Positions 35,242-45,176 of a DNA stretch of 64,000 nt are shown in pieces. The translations under genes and the position numbers were made by a program. Position 1 is the first letter of the stretch; each line of letters starts with the position of its first letter. Source of the stretch: Paludicola sp. MB14-C6. GTDB lineage: Bacteria; Bacillota; Clostridia; Oscillospirales; Ruminococcaceae. The notes under the pieces were generated by a model. The model did not search any database, was not told where the DNA came from, and saw only the letters and a program-made list of their open reading frames with translations. The DNA lies in assembly GCF_030908625.1 (NCBI RefSeq), contig NZ_CP133133.1, forward strand, positions 1 to 64,000. The letters are read 5' to 3'.

Positions 35242-37857
35242 TTGGCCAATCTATCACCGATGATGCAACAGTATCTTGATATTAAAAGTCAACATAAAGA
35301 TCATGTTTTGTTTTTTCGTTTAGGAGATTTTTATGAAATGTTCTTTAATGACGCAATTAACATTTCAAAAGAGCTTGAATTAACTTTAACAGGTCGTGAC
35401 TGTGGTATGCCTGAAAGGGCGCCAATGTGTGGTATTCCTTATCATAGCAGTGAAGGCTATATTAAAAAGCTGATTGAAAAAGGCTATAAAGTGGCTATAT
35501 GTGAGCAGGTTGAAAACCCTGCTGATGTAACCAAGGGAATCGTGAAAAGGGAAGTAATTCGAGTAGTTACACCCGGAACAGTTATTGAGAATTCCCTTTT
35601 ATCCGAAGAACAAAACAACTATATTGCCTCTATTATTATTGATAATAAGGCATTTGCTATCTGCTTCGCAGATATATCTACCGGTGATGTTTATTTAACC
35701 GAGCAAAAAACATCAAATGTTTCAGTAGAAGTAATAACTGAATTATCAAAATTCATGCCGACTGAAATATTATTTAATGAAAATTTAGTGTCCCTAAAAG
35801 AAATAGGGGAGTTTATTAAAAATAAACTTTCAACTGTATGCGAGATGTATGACAATGAAGTCATAGAAAACAGCGTATGTATTAATGAAATATTGAATCA
35901 TTTTAAAGGCCAAACTTTAGAAGATTTAAGTCTAACCGAAAAACCACTCGCAATGAAAGCTTTGGGTGGTCTAATTAACTATGTAAATAAAACCCAAAAA
36001 AACGGTGCGCAGCGAATTGTAAAAGTAAATATCTATAAAGAAAATCAGTATATGGGTATTGACATAACTGCAAAACGCAACCTTGAAATTACAAAAACAA
36101 TGCGTTCAGGTGAAAAGCGTGGAACGTTACTATGGGTATTAGATAAAACAAAAACAGCAATGGGCAAACGATATATTCGCAAAGCATTAGAGCAACCTCT
36201 TGTTTCTTTAAGCGAAATTACAAGACGTCAAAATGCAGTGCAGGAATTATATCAAAACAGCTTTATTCGTGAAGAATTGGCGGAAGCATTAACAAATGTT
36301 TATGACTTAGAGCGATTGATGACAAGAGTTGTATATGGTTCAGTTAGTCCTCGTGAAATAAGGGCATTGGCATTTACAATTTCTCATTTGCCAAAAGTCA
36401 AAGAAATTGCTAACAGATTTCAATGTAATTACTTGAGTGATGTTAATGCAAATTTAAACACGCTTGAAGAAGTATATGCGTTAATCGATAACGCAATTGT
36501 TGACGAACCTCCTATTACATTGAAAGATGGCGGTGTAATTAAAACAGGATTTCATTCACAATTAGATGAATATCGTGATTTATGTAACAATGCAAAAGGC
36601 TATATTGCAAATATAGAAGAAAAGCAACGAGAAGAAACAGGAATTAAAAATTTAAAAATAAGCTATAATCGTGTATTCGGTTATTACATAGAAGTTACCA
36701 AATCTAATTTAGATATGGTACCAGAAACATATATCAGAAAACAAACTCTGGCTAACTGTGAACGTTATATTACACAAGAGCTAAAAGACTTAGAAACAAA
36801 AGTATTAAGTGCAAGCGATAAAATTCAAGCCTTAGAAGCCGAAATTTTTGATGAAATCAGAAAATTTGTAGCTTCAAAAATTGATGAAATTCAGCAATCT
36901 GCAAGTGCAATTGCCAAGCTTGATTTTATTCTATCCTTAGCAACGGTAGCCCAAAATAATAATTATGTATGTCCTACTATTCAATTGAGTGGAGAAATAA
37001 CGATTAAAGATGGTCGACATCCCGTTGTAGAACAGATGTTAAAAGACTCTTTGTTTGTTCCAAACGATACGTTGCTGGATAACAAAGAAAATAAAATGCT
37101 GATTATTACAGGTCCGAATATGGCTGGTAAATCTACATATATGCGTCAAGTTGCCGTTATTACCATTATGGCTCAAATAGGCAGCTTTGTACCTGCAAGT
37201 AGTGCAACAATCAGCATTTGTGATAAAATATTTACTCGTGTAGGCGCTTCCGACGATTTAGCGGCAGGTCAATCTACTTTTATGGTAGAAATGAGTGAGG
37301 TTGCGCATATCTTAAAAAATGCTACATCCAACAGCTTGGTTATTCTTGATGAAATAGGAAGAGGTACTTCTACCTTTGACGGCATGAGTATTGCAAAGGC
37401 AGTAGTATCTTATATTGCCCAAAATAAAAAGCTTGGTTGTAAAACTTTATTTGCTACTCACTATCATGAATTAACGGCTATGGAAAATGAAATCGAAGGC
37501 GTTAAAAACTATAATATTGCTGTAAAGAAACGTGGAGATGATATTACATTTTTACGCAAAATTATACGCGGTGGAGCAGATGACAGCTATGGTATAGAAG
37601 TTGCAAAATTAGCTGGTATTCCGCAAGCTGTTGTTACTCATGCAAAACAAATACTTGGGGAGTTAGAACATCTAAATCCTGAAATTAAATTTGTAAAAAA
37701 CGAAAGCAAAGAAAACGATGAAATCGAGTTTTCGCAAATGAGCTTTGAAAGTGAAAGTAACCATATCATCATAGATAAATTAAACGATTTACAAATTGAC
37801 ACATTAACACCAATAGAGGCTTTGAATGTGTTATACGAATTAAAAAAATTAGTGTAG
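35242..37857 (+). CDS. mutS: DNA mismatch repair protein MutS
   Basis: An 871-aa mismatch-recognition ATPase. The N-terminal mismatch wedge is FFRLGDFYEMFFNDA (Phe-x-Glu motif at about residues 32-36), the clamp and lever domains follow, and the ATPase domain has Walker A GPNMAGKST near 622, a Walker B LVILDEIGRGTSTFDG and the HYHELT segment. It starts with TTG 8 nt after AAGGAGG. The mutL gene follows after 24 bp. Confidence 0.97.
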   Translation: MANLSPMMQQYLDIKSQHKDHVLFFRLGDFYEMFFNDAINISKELELTLTGRDCGMPERAPMCGIPYHSSEGYIKKLIEKGYKVAICEQVENPADVTKGIVKREVIRVVTPGTVIENSLLSEEQNNYIASIIIDNKAFAICFADISTGDVYLTEQKTSNVSVEVITELSKFMPTEILFNENLVSLKEIGEFIKNKLSTVCEMYDNEVIENSVCINEILNHFKGQTLEDLSLTEKPLAMKALGGLINYVNKTQKNGAQRIVKVNIYKENQYMGIDITAKRNLEITKTMRSGEKRGTLLWVLDKTKTAMGKRYIRKALEQPLVSLSEITRRQNAVQELYQNSFIREELAEALTNVYDLERLMTRVVYGSVSPREIRALAFTISHLPKVKEIANRFQCNYLSDVNANLNTLEEVYALIDNAIVDEPPITLKDGGVIKTGFHSQLDEYRDLCNNAKGYIANIEEKQREETGIKNLKISYNRVFGYYIEVTKSNLDMVPETYIRKQTLANCERYITQELKDLETKVLSASDKIQALEAEIFDEIRKFVASKIDEIQQSASAIAKLDFILSLATVAQNNNYVCPTIQLSGEITIKDGRHPVVEQMLKDSLFVPNDTLLDNKENKMLIITGPNMAGKSTYMRQVAVITIMAQIGSFVPASSATISICDKIFTRVGASDDLAAGQSTFMVEMSEVAHILKNATSNSLVILDEIGRGTSTFDGMSIAKAVVSYIAQNKKLGCKTLFATHYHELTAMENEIEGVKNYNIAVKKRGDDITFLRKIIRGGADDSYGIEVAKLAGIPQAVVTHAKQILGELEHLNPEIKFVKNESKENDEIEFSQMSFESESNHIIIDKLNDLQIDTLTPIEALNVLYELKKLV

Positions 37858-37881
37858 GAATTTTTAAAGGAGGCGATAGCT

Positions 37882-39858
37882 GTGGGAAAAATCAATATTT
37901 TGGATAAGAACATATCTGAATTGATTGCAGCGGGAGAAGTAATCGAACGACCTGCATCTATCGTAAAAGAACTGGTGGAAAATGCAATTGATGCCGGTTC
38001 AACTGCAATAACAATTGAAATCAAACGTGGTGGTATCAGCTATATTCGAATTACGGATAATGGATGTGGATTTGAAAAAGAAGATATACCGGTAGCTTTT
38101 AAACGTCATGCTACTAGTAAAATTACGTCGACAGATGATTTGGACTGCATTGCTACACTTGGCTTTCGTGGTGAAGCATTAGCTTCAATTGCGGCAGTTT
38201 CTAAGATGGAGCTTACCTCAAAAACAATATCGGAGCAATTTGGAAGCAGTATTTACTTAGAGGCAGGCGAAGAGGTTTCGTTTGAAGAAGCAGGATGTCC
38301 TGACGGAACAACAATGATAGTTAAGGACTTATTCTATAACGTTCCTGCAAGATTAAAATTTCTAAAAAAAGATATTTCCGAGGCTAATGTTATTTGCGGT
38401 ATTGTGGATAAATTAGCTTTATCCAACCCTCATATTTCGTTCAAACTGATTAGCGATAACAAAGTTAAGCTTCATACCCCAGGTAATGGGGATATGCTCT
38501 CAGCTATTCATGCTGTATTTGGAAAGGACTTTTCCGGTGCGCTGATTCCTGTAGATTATGAATACAATGGAGTACAAGTTACCGGCTACACCTCAAAAGC
38601 TAACGCCAGCAGACCAAATCGAGCAATGCAGCATTTCTTTGTAAATACAAGATATGTTCGTTCTAAAGTATGTACTGCCGCAATAGAAGAGGGCTATAAA
38701 AATGCAATTATGATAGGAAAATTTCCGTTTTGCGTTTTAGATGTTAAAGTGCCTTTTAATAGCGTGGATGTGAATGTACATCCTGCAAAAATAGAAGTTC
38801 GCTTTACAAATGAACGATCAGTATTTGATGCAATTTATTTTGCAATCAAGTCTTCACTGGCTAAGACCGATCATTTAACGAACGCAATACAATCGAATAA
38901 AAATCTTGCAAATGCACAGCTTTTGTCAAAATTTAAAAATGAAGAATCAGAGCAAATTAAAATAAATGTTGAAAAACCGAAAGAACCAATCGTATATCAA
39001 CCTAAGATGCAAGCGCAGTCTACAGCACAAGTATTTAGTACAAAGGCTGAATATGAAGTACAAGTAAAAAAGCCAACTCACAAAGAAGTTGTTGTTCAAA
39101 AAGAAGATAATCATACAGTGTCCAATGATTTATCTCAATTTCAATATATCAATCCAGAAAGCTTGAAGCCAAAAGCAGTATCCAAAAAGGAAAGTGATAT
39201 TCCAATTATAAAGTTGGAACAACCAATTGAGGAAGAAAAAGAAATTCAGCAATCAATAATTCATGAAGAACAAGCAGCTCAAGAGTATGATTTGCCAATT
39301 CGCATGATAGGGGAACTTTTTAAAACATATATTCTTTTTGAAACTGGCGAGAACTTTATTATGTTAGATAAACATGCGGCGCATGAACGTATTTTATACG
39401 AAAAATTAAAAAAGTCAATTTTAACGGAACAAAAACAAATGCTGCTGAAACCGATAATTGTAAATTTATCTTCAGCTGAGTTTAATGCCCTAATTGCAAA
39501 CGAAGAGCTGCTAAATTCTATGGGATTTGTTTTTGAAGAGTTTGGAGCAAATACTGTAGCTGTACGTGAAGTACCATTAGTATTATCCCATTATGATATT
39601 CAGACTATATTATTGGACATTGCGGTAAAACTAAGTGAGAATAAGCGTGATGTATCAAGTGGTGTTTATGAAAATCTACTGCATTCTATTGCGTGTCGTT
39701 CGGCAATCAAGGCGAATGATACAAATTCAATTGAGGAATTGAATGAGTTAATTCGAATGGTAATTACAAATGATGAAATCAGAAATTGTCCTCATGGAAG
39801 ACCAATAGTCACTATGTCTTCTAAATATGAAATTGAAAAGCAATTCGGCAGAATTTAA
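37882..39858 (+). CDS. mutL: DNA mismatch repair protein MutL
   Basis: A 658-aa GHKL ATPase with ELVENAIDAG, DNGCGF and GFRGEAL in the N-terminal domain. A long low-complexity linker spans about residues 335-470. The C-terminal endonuclease motif DKHAAHERILYE and CPHGRP metal site mark the nicking type of MutL found in organisms without MutH. GTG start after AAAGGAGG. Confidence 0.96.
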   Translation: MGKINILDKNISELIAAGEVIERPASIVKELVENAIDAGSTAITIEIKRGGISYIRITDNGCGFEKEDIPVAFKRHATSKITSTDDLDCIATLGFRGEALASIAAVSKMELTSKTISEQFGSSIYLEAGEEVSFEEAGCPDGTTMIVKDLFYNVPARLKFLKKDISEANVICGIVDKLALSNPHISFKLISDNKVKLHTPGNGDMLSAIHAVFGKDFSGALIPVDYEYNGVQVTGYTSKANASRPNRAMQHFFVNTRYVRSKVCTAAIEEGYKNAIMIGKFPFCVLDVKVPFNSVDVNVHPAKIEVRFTNERSVFDAIYFAIKSSLAKTDHLTNAIQSNKNLANAQLLSKFKNEESEQIKINVEKPKEPIVYQPKMQAQSTAQVFSTKAEYEVQVKKPTHKEVVVQKEDNHTVSNDLSQFQYINPESLKPKAVSKKESDIPIIKLEQPIEEEKEIQQSIIHEEQAAQEYDLPIRMIGELFKTYILFETGENFIMLDKHAAHERILYEKLKKSILTEQKQMLLKPIIVNLSSAEFNALIANEELLNSMGFVFEEFGANTVAVREVPLVLSHYDIQTILLDIAVKLSENKRDVSSGVYENLLHSIACRSAIKANDTNSIEELNELIRMVITNDEIRNCPHGRPIVTMSSKYEIEKQFGRI

Positions 39859-39881
39859 TTTTTAATAATGGAGAACTGAAA

Positions 39882-40832
39882 TTGAATAAAATACCGATTA
39901 TTGTAGTTGTAGGTCCAACTGCGTCCGGAAAAACAAGCCTAGCAGTTCATGTTGCAAAAAAATACAATGGTGAAGTTATCTCGGCAGATAGTATGCAAAT
40001 TTATAAAGAAATGAATATTGGTACAGCAAAACCAACTATTCAAGAAATGGATGGCGTGCCGCACCATTTGATAGACTTCTTAGAACCAAATCAATCCTTT
40101 AGCGTTGCAGATTATGTTGCACTAGCTCATAAAGTGATTGCAGATATTTATTCCCGAAAAAAGATACCTGTAATTGCGGGTGGAACAGGACTGTATGTCG
40201 CATCACTGTTGAATAATATTCAATTTAGTGAAACTCAAAGTGATGATACGATACGTAATAAACTCTATTCATTTGCAGAACAAAATGGTGCAGAGGCATT
40301 ACATCAAAAGCTGATGGATATTGATCCTGTTTCAGCAACAGCAATTCATCCCAACAATATACCTCGTGTGGTAAGGGCGATTGAGCTTTATGAATTAACG
40401 GGTATCACTATGGAAGAGCATCAACGTAACAGTAGATTAGTTCCTTCAAAATATAATGCGTTAAAAATAGGGTTGAATTATAAAGATAGAAGCATATTAT
40501 ATCAACGAATTAACCAACGAGTGGATTTAATGATACAAGATGGGTTATTAGAAGAAGCAAGTACAATATTATCTAGTGAATATGCTTCTACTGCAATGCA
40601 AGCCATAGGCTATAAGGAGTTATCGCCATATTTTAACGGATTATTATCTTTAGATCAAGCTATTGCAAATTTGAAACAACAAACTCGTCGATATGCCAAA
40701 CGCCAACTAACATGGTTCCGTAGAGATGATGAAATTCAATGGTTTTATCCAGATGAATATGAAAATATACAATTATTACAAAAAAATATTGATAATTCTA
40801 TAGATAATTTTATTAATGTATGTTATGATTAA
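39882..40832 (+). CDS. miaA: tRNA dimethylallyltransferase MiaA
   Basis: A 316-aa enzyme that isopentenylates A37 of tRNAs reading UNN codons, providing the substrate of MiaB. P-loop GPTASGKTSLA is at residues 12-22, followed by ISADSMQIYKEMNIGTAK, the HHLID segment, AGGTGLY and QTRRYAKRQLTWFRRD. TTG start with GGAGA upstream. It precedes hfq, as in many bacteria. Confidence 0.95.
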   Translation: MNKIPIIVVVGPTASGKTSLAVHVAKKYNGEVISADSMQIYKEMNIGTAKPTIQEMDGVPHHLIDFLEPNQSFSVADYVALAHKVIADIYSRKKIPVIAGGTGLYVASLLNNIQFSETQSDDTIRNKLYSFAEQNGAEALHQKLMDIDPVSATAIHPNNIPRVVRAIELYELTGITMEEHQRNSRLVPSKYNALKIGLNYKDRSILYQRINQRVDLMIQDGLLEEASTILSSEYASTAMQAIGYKELSPYFNGLLSLDQAIANLKQQTRRYAKRQLTWFRRDDEIQWFYPDEYENIQLLQKNIDNSIDNFINVCYD

Positions 40833-40904
40833 GATAATTCTATAAGTTTTATAGATTTATAAGACATTTGAAACGACAAAAATAAAGAAGAGGATGAAAA
40901 TTGT

Positions 40905-41165
40905 ATGAAAAACATTAACCTGCAAGACGTTTTCTTAAACCAAGCTAGAGTTGAGAGAATCGCGGTAACAATTTTCTTAACGAATGGATTTCAGTTTAAA
41001 GGCATTGTAAGAGGATTTGATAACTTTACAATTGTACTGGATTGTGACGGTAAGCAAAATCTAGTATATAAGCATGCTGTATCTACAATTATCCCAGCAA
41101 GACCAATTTCTATTTTAGAGTCAGCAACAAAAGAAGAAAATACTAATGAAACGCAGAGCAAATAA
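40905..41165 (+). CDS. hfq: RNA chaperone Hfq
   Basis: An 86-aa Sm-like RNA-binding protein: [13 protein letters not shown] at the start, the Sm1 core [20 protein letters not shown], and the Sm2 motif YKHAVSTI. It forms a hexameric ring that assists small RNA-mRNA pairing. The short tail is acidic. It follows miaA and sits 3 bp before the HlyD-like gene. Confidence 0.97.
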   Translation: MKNINLQDVFLNQARVERIAVTIFLTNGFQFKGIVRGFDNFTIVLDCDGKQNLVYKHAVSTIIPARPISILESATKEENTNETQSK

Positions 41166-41168
41166 TTT

Positions 41169-42368
41169 ATGAATTCCTTAGCATCAAAAATAGTAGCAGT
41201 TGTAATATCACTTTTGTTATTCGCTTATGTTGGATATCAAGCGTATGTCAGCTTTTATAAACCATATGAAACGGAAATTGTAAAAGAAGGAACCTATATC
41301 TACGATGTAGACCTTGATGGATTTTTTGTCCGAGACGAAACTGTTTTAGATACAAAAAAACAAGGTGTTGTAAGTTATAGGTTTAAAAATGCTGATAAAA
41401 TTCCAAAAGATGCAACCATAGCTCGAATGTATGAAAACGAAAGTGACTTGTACAACTTAAGAAAAGTAGAAAAACTAAAAGAACAAAAATCAATTCTTCA
41501 AGAAGCCTTAAAAACAAAGAACACAGAGCAACTCGATGTAATCAGCAATCAAGTAAGTGCAAGCCAATTAGATTTATTAAAACAAGTTGATGATGGCAAC
41601 CTCACTAACCTGAATAACACCTATAAAGACTTGCTGCTTAACATCAATAAAAAAGAGCTGAGTATCAACAAAAATGCGAATATCTCCGAAACAATAACTA
41701 ATATCGATAATCAAATAACCAAGTTAACTTCGGAGATATCCAATAAAAATATCGATGTAACTACAAATAAAGCCGGTTATTTTTGTAATTATGTTGATGG
41801 ATTTGAAACAGTGTTTACATTAGATTCTTTAAAATCCATATCCATCAATGATGTACAAGAAAAGCTTAAAAATAAGAAAACGCAACCGCAAGAGAATGTA
41901 GGACGCATTCAATCTGATACTACATGGCACTTTGTTTCTTTAATTGACGCTAAAGATGCGGAGTCTTTTGCTAAAGGACAAGCTGTTACGTTAAAATTCA
42001 GCTCCAAAGTGTCAAAGAAAGTCACTGCAACTGTGGTTGATGTTATTTCTGAAAAAGATAATAAAAAGAGCGTGGTTGTATTTACTGGAAATTTCTTTGA
42101 TGAAGATATTTCAACTATGCGATTTGAAAAGCCAAAAGCAATTATGAAATCATATTCCGGAATTCAAATACCAAAAGAAGCTATTCGAGTTGAAAATGGC
42201 AAAAAGGGTGTATATACTCTATTAGGAAAAACGGTTCGTTTTCGTTTGGTTGATCCGGTTTATGAAGATAATGATATTCTTGTAAGCAAGTCCAATTCGG
42301 ATACCAAATATGTTTCTGTTTATGATAAAGTAATTACTAAAGGGAAAGATTTACATGAAACAAAATGA
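41169..42368 (+). CDS. HlyD-like membrane-anchored protein of the division cluster
   Basis: A 399-aa protein with one N-terminal membrane anchor (residues about 8-27), a biotinyl-lipoyl-like N-terminal part (GFFVRDETVLDTKKQGVVSY), a coiled-coil section (about 95-200) and C-terminal beta domains with GIQIPKEAIRVENGKKGVYTL. It is commonly labelled a HlyD-family adaptor. Homologs of this layout are encoded next to yggS-sepF-ylmH in Clostridia, which hints at a role in envelope or division, but no transporter partner is nearby. There is no clear ribosome site, so translation is probably coupled to hfq. Overlaps the next gene by 14 bp. Confidence 0.78.
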   Translation: MNSLASKIVAVVISLLLFAYVGYQAYVSFYKPYETEIVKEGTYIYDVDLDGFFVRDETVLDTKKQGVVSYRFKNADKIPKDATIARMYENESDLYNLRKVEKLKEQKSILQEALKTKNTEQLDVISNQVSASQLDLLKQVDDGNLTNLNNTYKDLLLNINKKELSINKNANISETITNIDNQITKLTSEISNKNIDVTTNKAGYFCNYVDGFETVFTLDSLKSISINDVQEKLKNKKTQPQENVGRIQSDTTWHFVSLIDAKDAESFAKGQAVTLKFSSKVSKKVTATVVDVISEKDNKKSVVVFTGNFFDEDISTMRFEKPKAIMKSYSGIQIPKEAIRVENGKKGVYTLLGKTVRFRLVDPVYEDNDILVSKSNSDTKYVSVYDKVITKGKDLHETK

Positions 42369-43059
42369 TCAGAATAAGCTTCTTGAGCGTCTAAAAAATA
42401 TTCAAGATCAGGTAGCAGAAAGCTGTCTCAAATCAAATAGAACGTTAAATGATGTCAATATTATGGCGGTAACCAAAACGGTACCGCCAGAATTTGTAAA
42501 TTTAGCAATTGATAATGGAATCAACCTAATTGGTGAAAACAAAGTACAAGAATTTCTATCAAAATATGAAGATTATCATATAAAAAAGCAAGGAATTCAT
42601 TTTATTGGACACTTGCAAACAAATAAGGTTAAGTATATAATAGATAAGGTAAACATGATTGAATCAGTCAGCTCTTTTAAATTGGCAAATGAAATTAACA
42701 AAAGAGCAAAAGAGAACAATTTGTTTATGAACATTTTATTAGAAGTAAACATTGGACAAGAACCGTCTAAACAAGGTTTAATTCCAACCGAAGTTATGAA
42801 TATTGCCGAGCAGATTACTCAATTAACAAATGTTAAATTGTGTGGGGTTATGTGTATACCTCCAAAGGACAATACAGAATTTTATTTTGACAAAATGAAT
42901 ACATTATTTAATCATTTAAAAGATGCTCATTTAGAAAATAGCTGTATTCGCTATTTATCTATGGGGATGTCTTCGGATTATCAAATGGCAATAAAGCATA
43001 ATTCCAATATCGTCAGAATTGGTAGTGCATTATTTGGAGAAAGAAATATTGGAGGTTAG
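42355..43059 (+). CDS. YggS-family pyridoxal phosphate homeostasis protein
   Basis: A 234-aa PLP-binding TIM-barrel protein with IMAVTKTVPPE (PLP lysine), LIGENKVQEF, HFIGHLQTNKVK and LSMGMSSDYQMAI. The family maintains free PLP and amino-acid balance. It precedes sepF as ylmE does in Bacillus subtilis. AAAGGG lies upstream of the ATG. Confidence 0.92.
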   Translation: MKQNDQNKLLERLKNIQDQVAESCLKSNRTLNDVNIMAVTKTVPPEFVNLAIDNGINLIGENKVQEFLSKYEDYHIKKQGIHFIGHLQTNKVKYIIDKVNMIESVSSFKLANEINKRAKENNLFMNILLEVNIGQEPSKQGLIPTEVMNIAEQITQLTNVKLCGVMCIPPKDNTEFYFDKMNTLFNHLKDAHLENSCIRYLSMGMSSDYQMAIKHNSNIVRIGSALFGERNIGG

Positions 43060-43063
43060 TACT

Positions 43064-43507
43064 ATGGGTTTAGTAGACAAATTTAAGGGAATGTTTGTTT
43101 CATTGGATGACGAATATGAAAACGAGGTAGAGTTTATGCCAACTTCAAAAAAAAGCGAACCTGATTATCATTCTTATGAAGAAGCAGAAATTGAGAAAAA
43201 AGCAAATAAAGTTGTTAATATACATGCTACTACACAATTACAAGTGATTTTAGTTAAACCGGAACAATTTGAAGATGCAAGTACAATTGCAGATCATTTA
43301 AATGCCAAAAGAACTGTTGTATTAAATTTGGAATCTGCTACAAAAGAATTATCAAGAAGATTGATTGACTTTTTGAGTGGTGTTGCATATGCAAACAACG
43401 GTCAAATTAAGCGTGTAGCAAACAGTACTTTTATCATAACGCCTTATAACGTTGATATTATGGGCGATTTAATTGATGAATTAGAAAACAATGGTGTTTA
43501 TTTCTAA
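43064..43507 (+). CDS. sepF: cell division protein SepF
   Basis: A 147-aa FtsZ-binding protein that tethers Z-rings to the membrane. It has an N-terminal amphipathic membrane-targeting segment (MGLVDKFKGMFV), an acidic linker and the SepF core (KPEQFEDASTIADHL, then RRLIDFLSGVAYA and FIITPYNVDI). ATG 43064 has GGAGG 8 nt upstream. The gene lies 2 bp before ylmH. Confidence 0.95.
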   Translation: MGLVDKFKGMFVSLDDEYENEVEFMPTSKKSEPDYHSYEEAEIEKKANKVVNIHATTQLQVILVKPEQFEDASTIADHLNAKRTVVLNLESATKELSRRLIDFLSGVAYANNGQIKRVANSTFIITPYNVDIMGDLIDELENNGVYF

Positions 43508-43509
43508 AT

Positions 43510-44280
43510 ATGAATTCAAATAACCTTGAGATAGCAAAGCAAGATGAATATTTAAAAGCAAATATCAGTAATATGGTGAGTGCTGCTAAATATAAAAATC
43601 AAGTAAAGTTTACAGGATTTTTAGATGAACGCCAACAGTTAATTGCACAACAGCAGCTTTCAAAATTACGTTACGGCAATTTCATTTTTTATGGTGGAAC
43701 AGATAATTGCGACCGCAATGTGCTTGGAATTTTTCCCGAGGATATTGAGGCCAGTTTTGATATGTTTCCGATTGATAAAATTCAACTATCATTTAGCAAT
43801 CGAAATGAAATTTCTCATCGAGATTGTTTAGGCTCACTAATGGGACTTCAATTAGAGCGAACCTGTATTGGCGATATTCTAATTGATACTGATAAAGTCT
43901 TGTTTTTTGTAATGAATACAATTTCCGATTTTATATTAGTAAATCTAAATAAAGTGGGAAAGGTAAATGTTACACCATCATTATCAGAGAGTTGTAATAT
44001 TGAAAAAATTGATAAATATGAAGAAATAAATGGGACTGTTGCTTCTTTGCGCTTAGACTGTATTGTGGCTTTGTTACTTGCAAAAAGTAGAACAATATCC
44101 GTTGAAACAATTGTTTCTGGGCGCGTAAAAGTAAATTACTTTGATGTGGATAATATATCTTATATTGTAAAACCCAATGATGTAATTACTATTAGGGGAA
44201 AAGGAAAATATATTATCGGCGATGATTTGAAATTAACGAAAAAAAGTAGATATTTTATAGAGGTTAAAAAGTTAATATAA
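43510..44280 (+). CDS. ylmH: YlmH-type S4 RNA-binding protein
   Basis: A 256-aa protein of the YlmH family: N-terminal domains with KFTGFLDERQQLIA and ISHRDCLGSLMGL, and a C-terminal S4 domain (SLRLDCIVALLLAKSRT, then GRVKVNY and RIKPNDVI-like). YlmH proteins act in ribosome-associated quality control and are encoded between sepF and divIVA. No clear ribosome site, so coupled to sepF. Confidence 0.92.
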   Translation: MNSNNLEIAKQDEYLKANISNMVSAAKYKNQVKFTGFLDERQQLIAQQQLSKLRYGNFIFYGGTDNCDRNVLGIFPEDIEASFDMFPIDKIQLSFSNRNEISHRDCLGSLMGLQLERTCIGDILIDTDKVLFFVMNTISDFILVNLNKVGKVNVTPSLSESCNIEKIDKYEEINGTVASLRLDCIVALLLAKSRTISVETIVSGRVKVNYFDVDNISYIVKPNDVITIRGKGKYIIGDDLKLTKKSRYFIEVKKLI

Positions 44281-44295
44281 GGAGGGCTTGGCTTA

Positions 44296-45156
44296 ATGAC
44301 AGGAAAACAGATACTAGAAGAAGAATTTGAAAAATCAGGCATGAGAGGCTATCGTGCCGATCAAGTAGATGCGTTTTTACAAACCGTTGCTACATATGTT
44401 GATGACGTGAATGCTAAAAATGAAGATTTAACATATAAATTACAAATACTAGCTGATAAAATTGAAGAATACAAAAAAGATGAAGAAAGTATTCGGGAAG
44501 CTTTATTAGGTGCGCAAAAGCTAGGTTCTTCTATTTTAAACGAGGCAAAAGCAAAAGCAGAAGCAATAACAAAAGAAGCAAAATCAACTTCGGATGAATT
44601 GCTTTCTCAAGCAAAAACAAAAGTAGAGATTATGACAAAAGATTCTTTGCATAAAGCCAATATGGAAATTATCTCAATAAAGAAAGAAACCGATTGGGAA
44701 CAAAGAAAACTAGATGCTATGAAGATGGAGGTAAGTAATTTTAGATCTGCCATTTTGAAGCAATATAAAAATCATTTAGATTTGTTATCTAATTTACCAA
44801 GTTTAGAGCAACCTAATAATGAACCCCCAATTGAGAAAAAACAGCCTGTTGAAGTACAACCAAAAGAAACATCAACAGAAGAGGTAGTAGAAGAAAAATC
44901 AGAAACTATTGCTTCTGAAATGCAAACAATAACCTCTGCTATTGTTGATTCAGATAATAATATTGAAGAGGATTCCAAAGAACATACTCGTGAATTTAAT
45001 GGATATCGTAATTCTGTTACTGCTCCATTGGATTTAGATGAAAAAGAAAAAGAGCAATTGAAAAACGAGTTTAATTCTCGTTTGCAAAGAAAGAATAACA
45101 TTATCGAAAAATATGGTGAATTAGCGTTTGGAACGCATAAAGATAGTAATTTATAA
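44296..45156 (+). CDS. divIVA: DivIVA-family cell division/polarity protein
   Basis: A 286-aa protein with the DivIVA N-terminal lipid-binding domain in variant form (FEKSGMRGYRADQVDAFL), a long coiled coil (residues about 35-155) and an acidic, low-complexity tail (about 165-250) ending in a conserved-looking LQRKNNIIEKYGELAFG. It recognises curved membrane at the septum and poles. GGAGG lies 9 nt before the ATG. Confidence 0.9.
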   Translation: MTGKQILEEEFEKSGMRGYRADQVDAFLQTVATYVDDVNAKNEDLTYKLQILADKIEEYKKDEESIREALLGAQKLGSSILNEAKAKAEAITKEAKSTSDELLSQAKTKVEIMTKDSLHKANMEIISIKKETDWEQRKLDAMKMEVSNFRSAILKQYKNHLDLLSNLPSLEQPNNEPPIEKKQPVEVQPKETSTEEVVEEKSETIASEMQTITSAIVDSDNNIEEDSKEHTREFNGYRNSVTAPLDLDEKEKEQLKNEFNSRLQRKNNIIEKYGELAFGTHKDSNL

Positions 45157-45176
45157 TCAAGGAGAGAAACAAATTA

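Noticed and set aside
44772..45101. 109-codon minus-strand Ser/Phe-rich ORF
   Set aside because: It is opposite the Glu/Lys-rich tail of DivIVA, and its composition is explained by antisense reading of that tail.
45157..45176. Possible T-box leader for ileS
   Set aside because: The gap to divIVA is only 20 bp, with just a ribosome site, so there is no room for a T-box.
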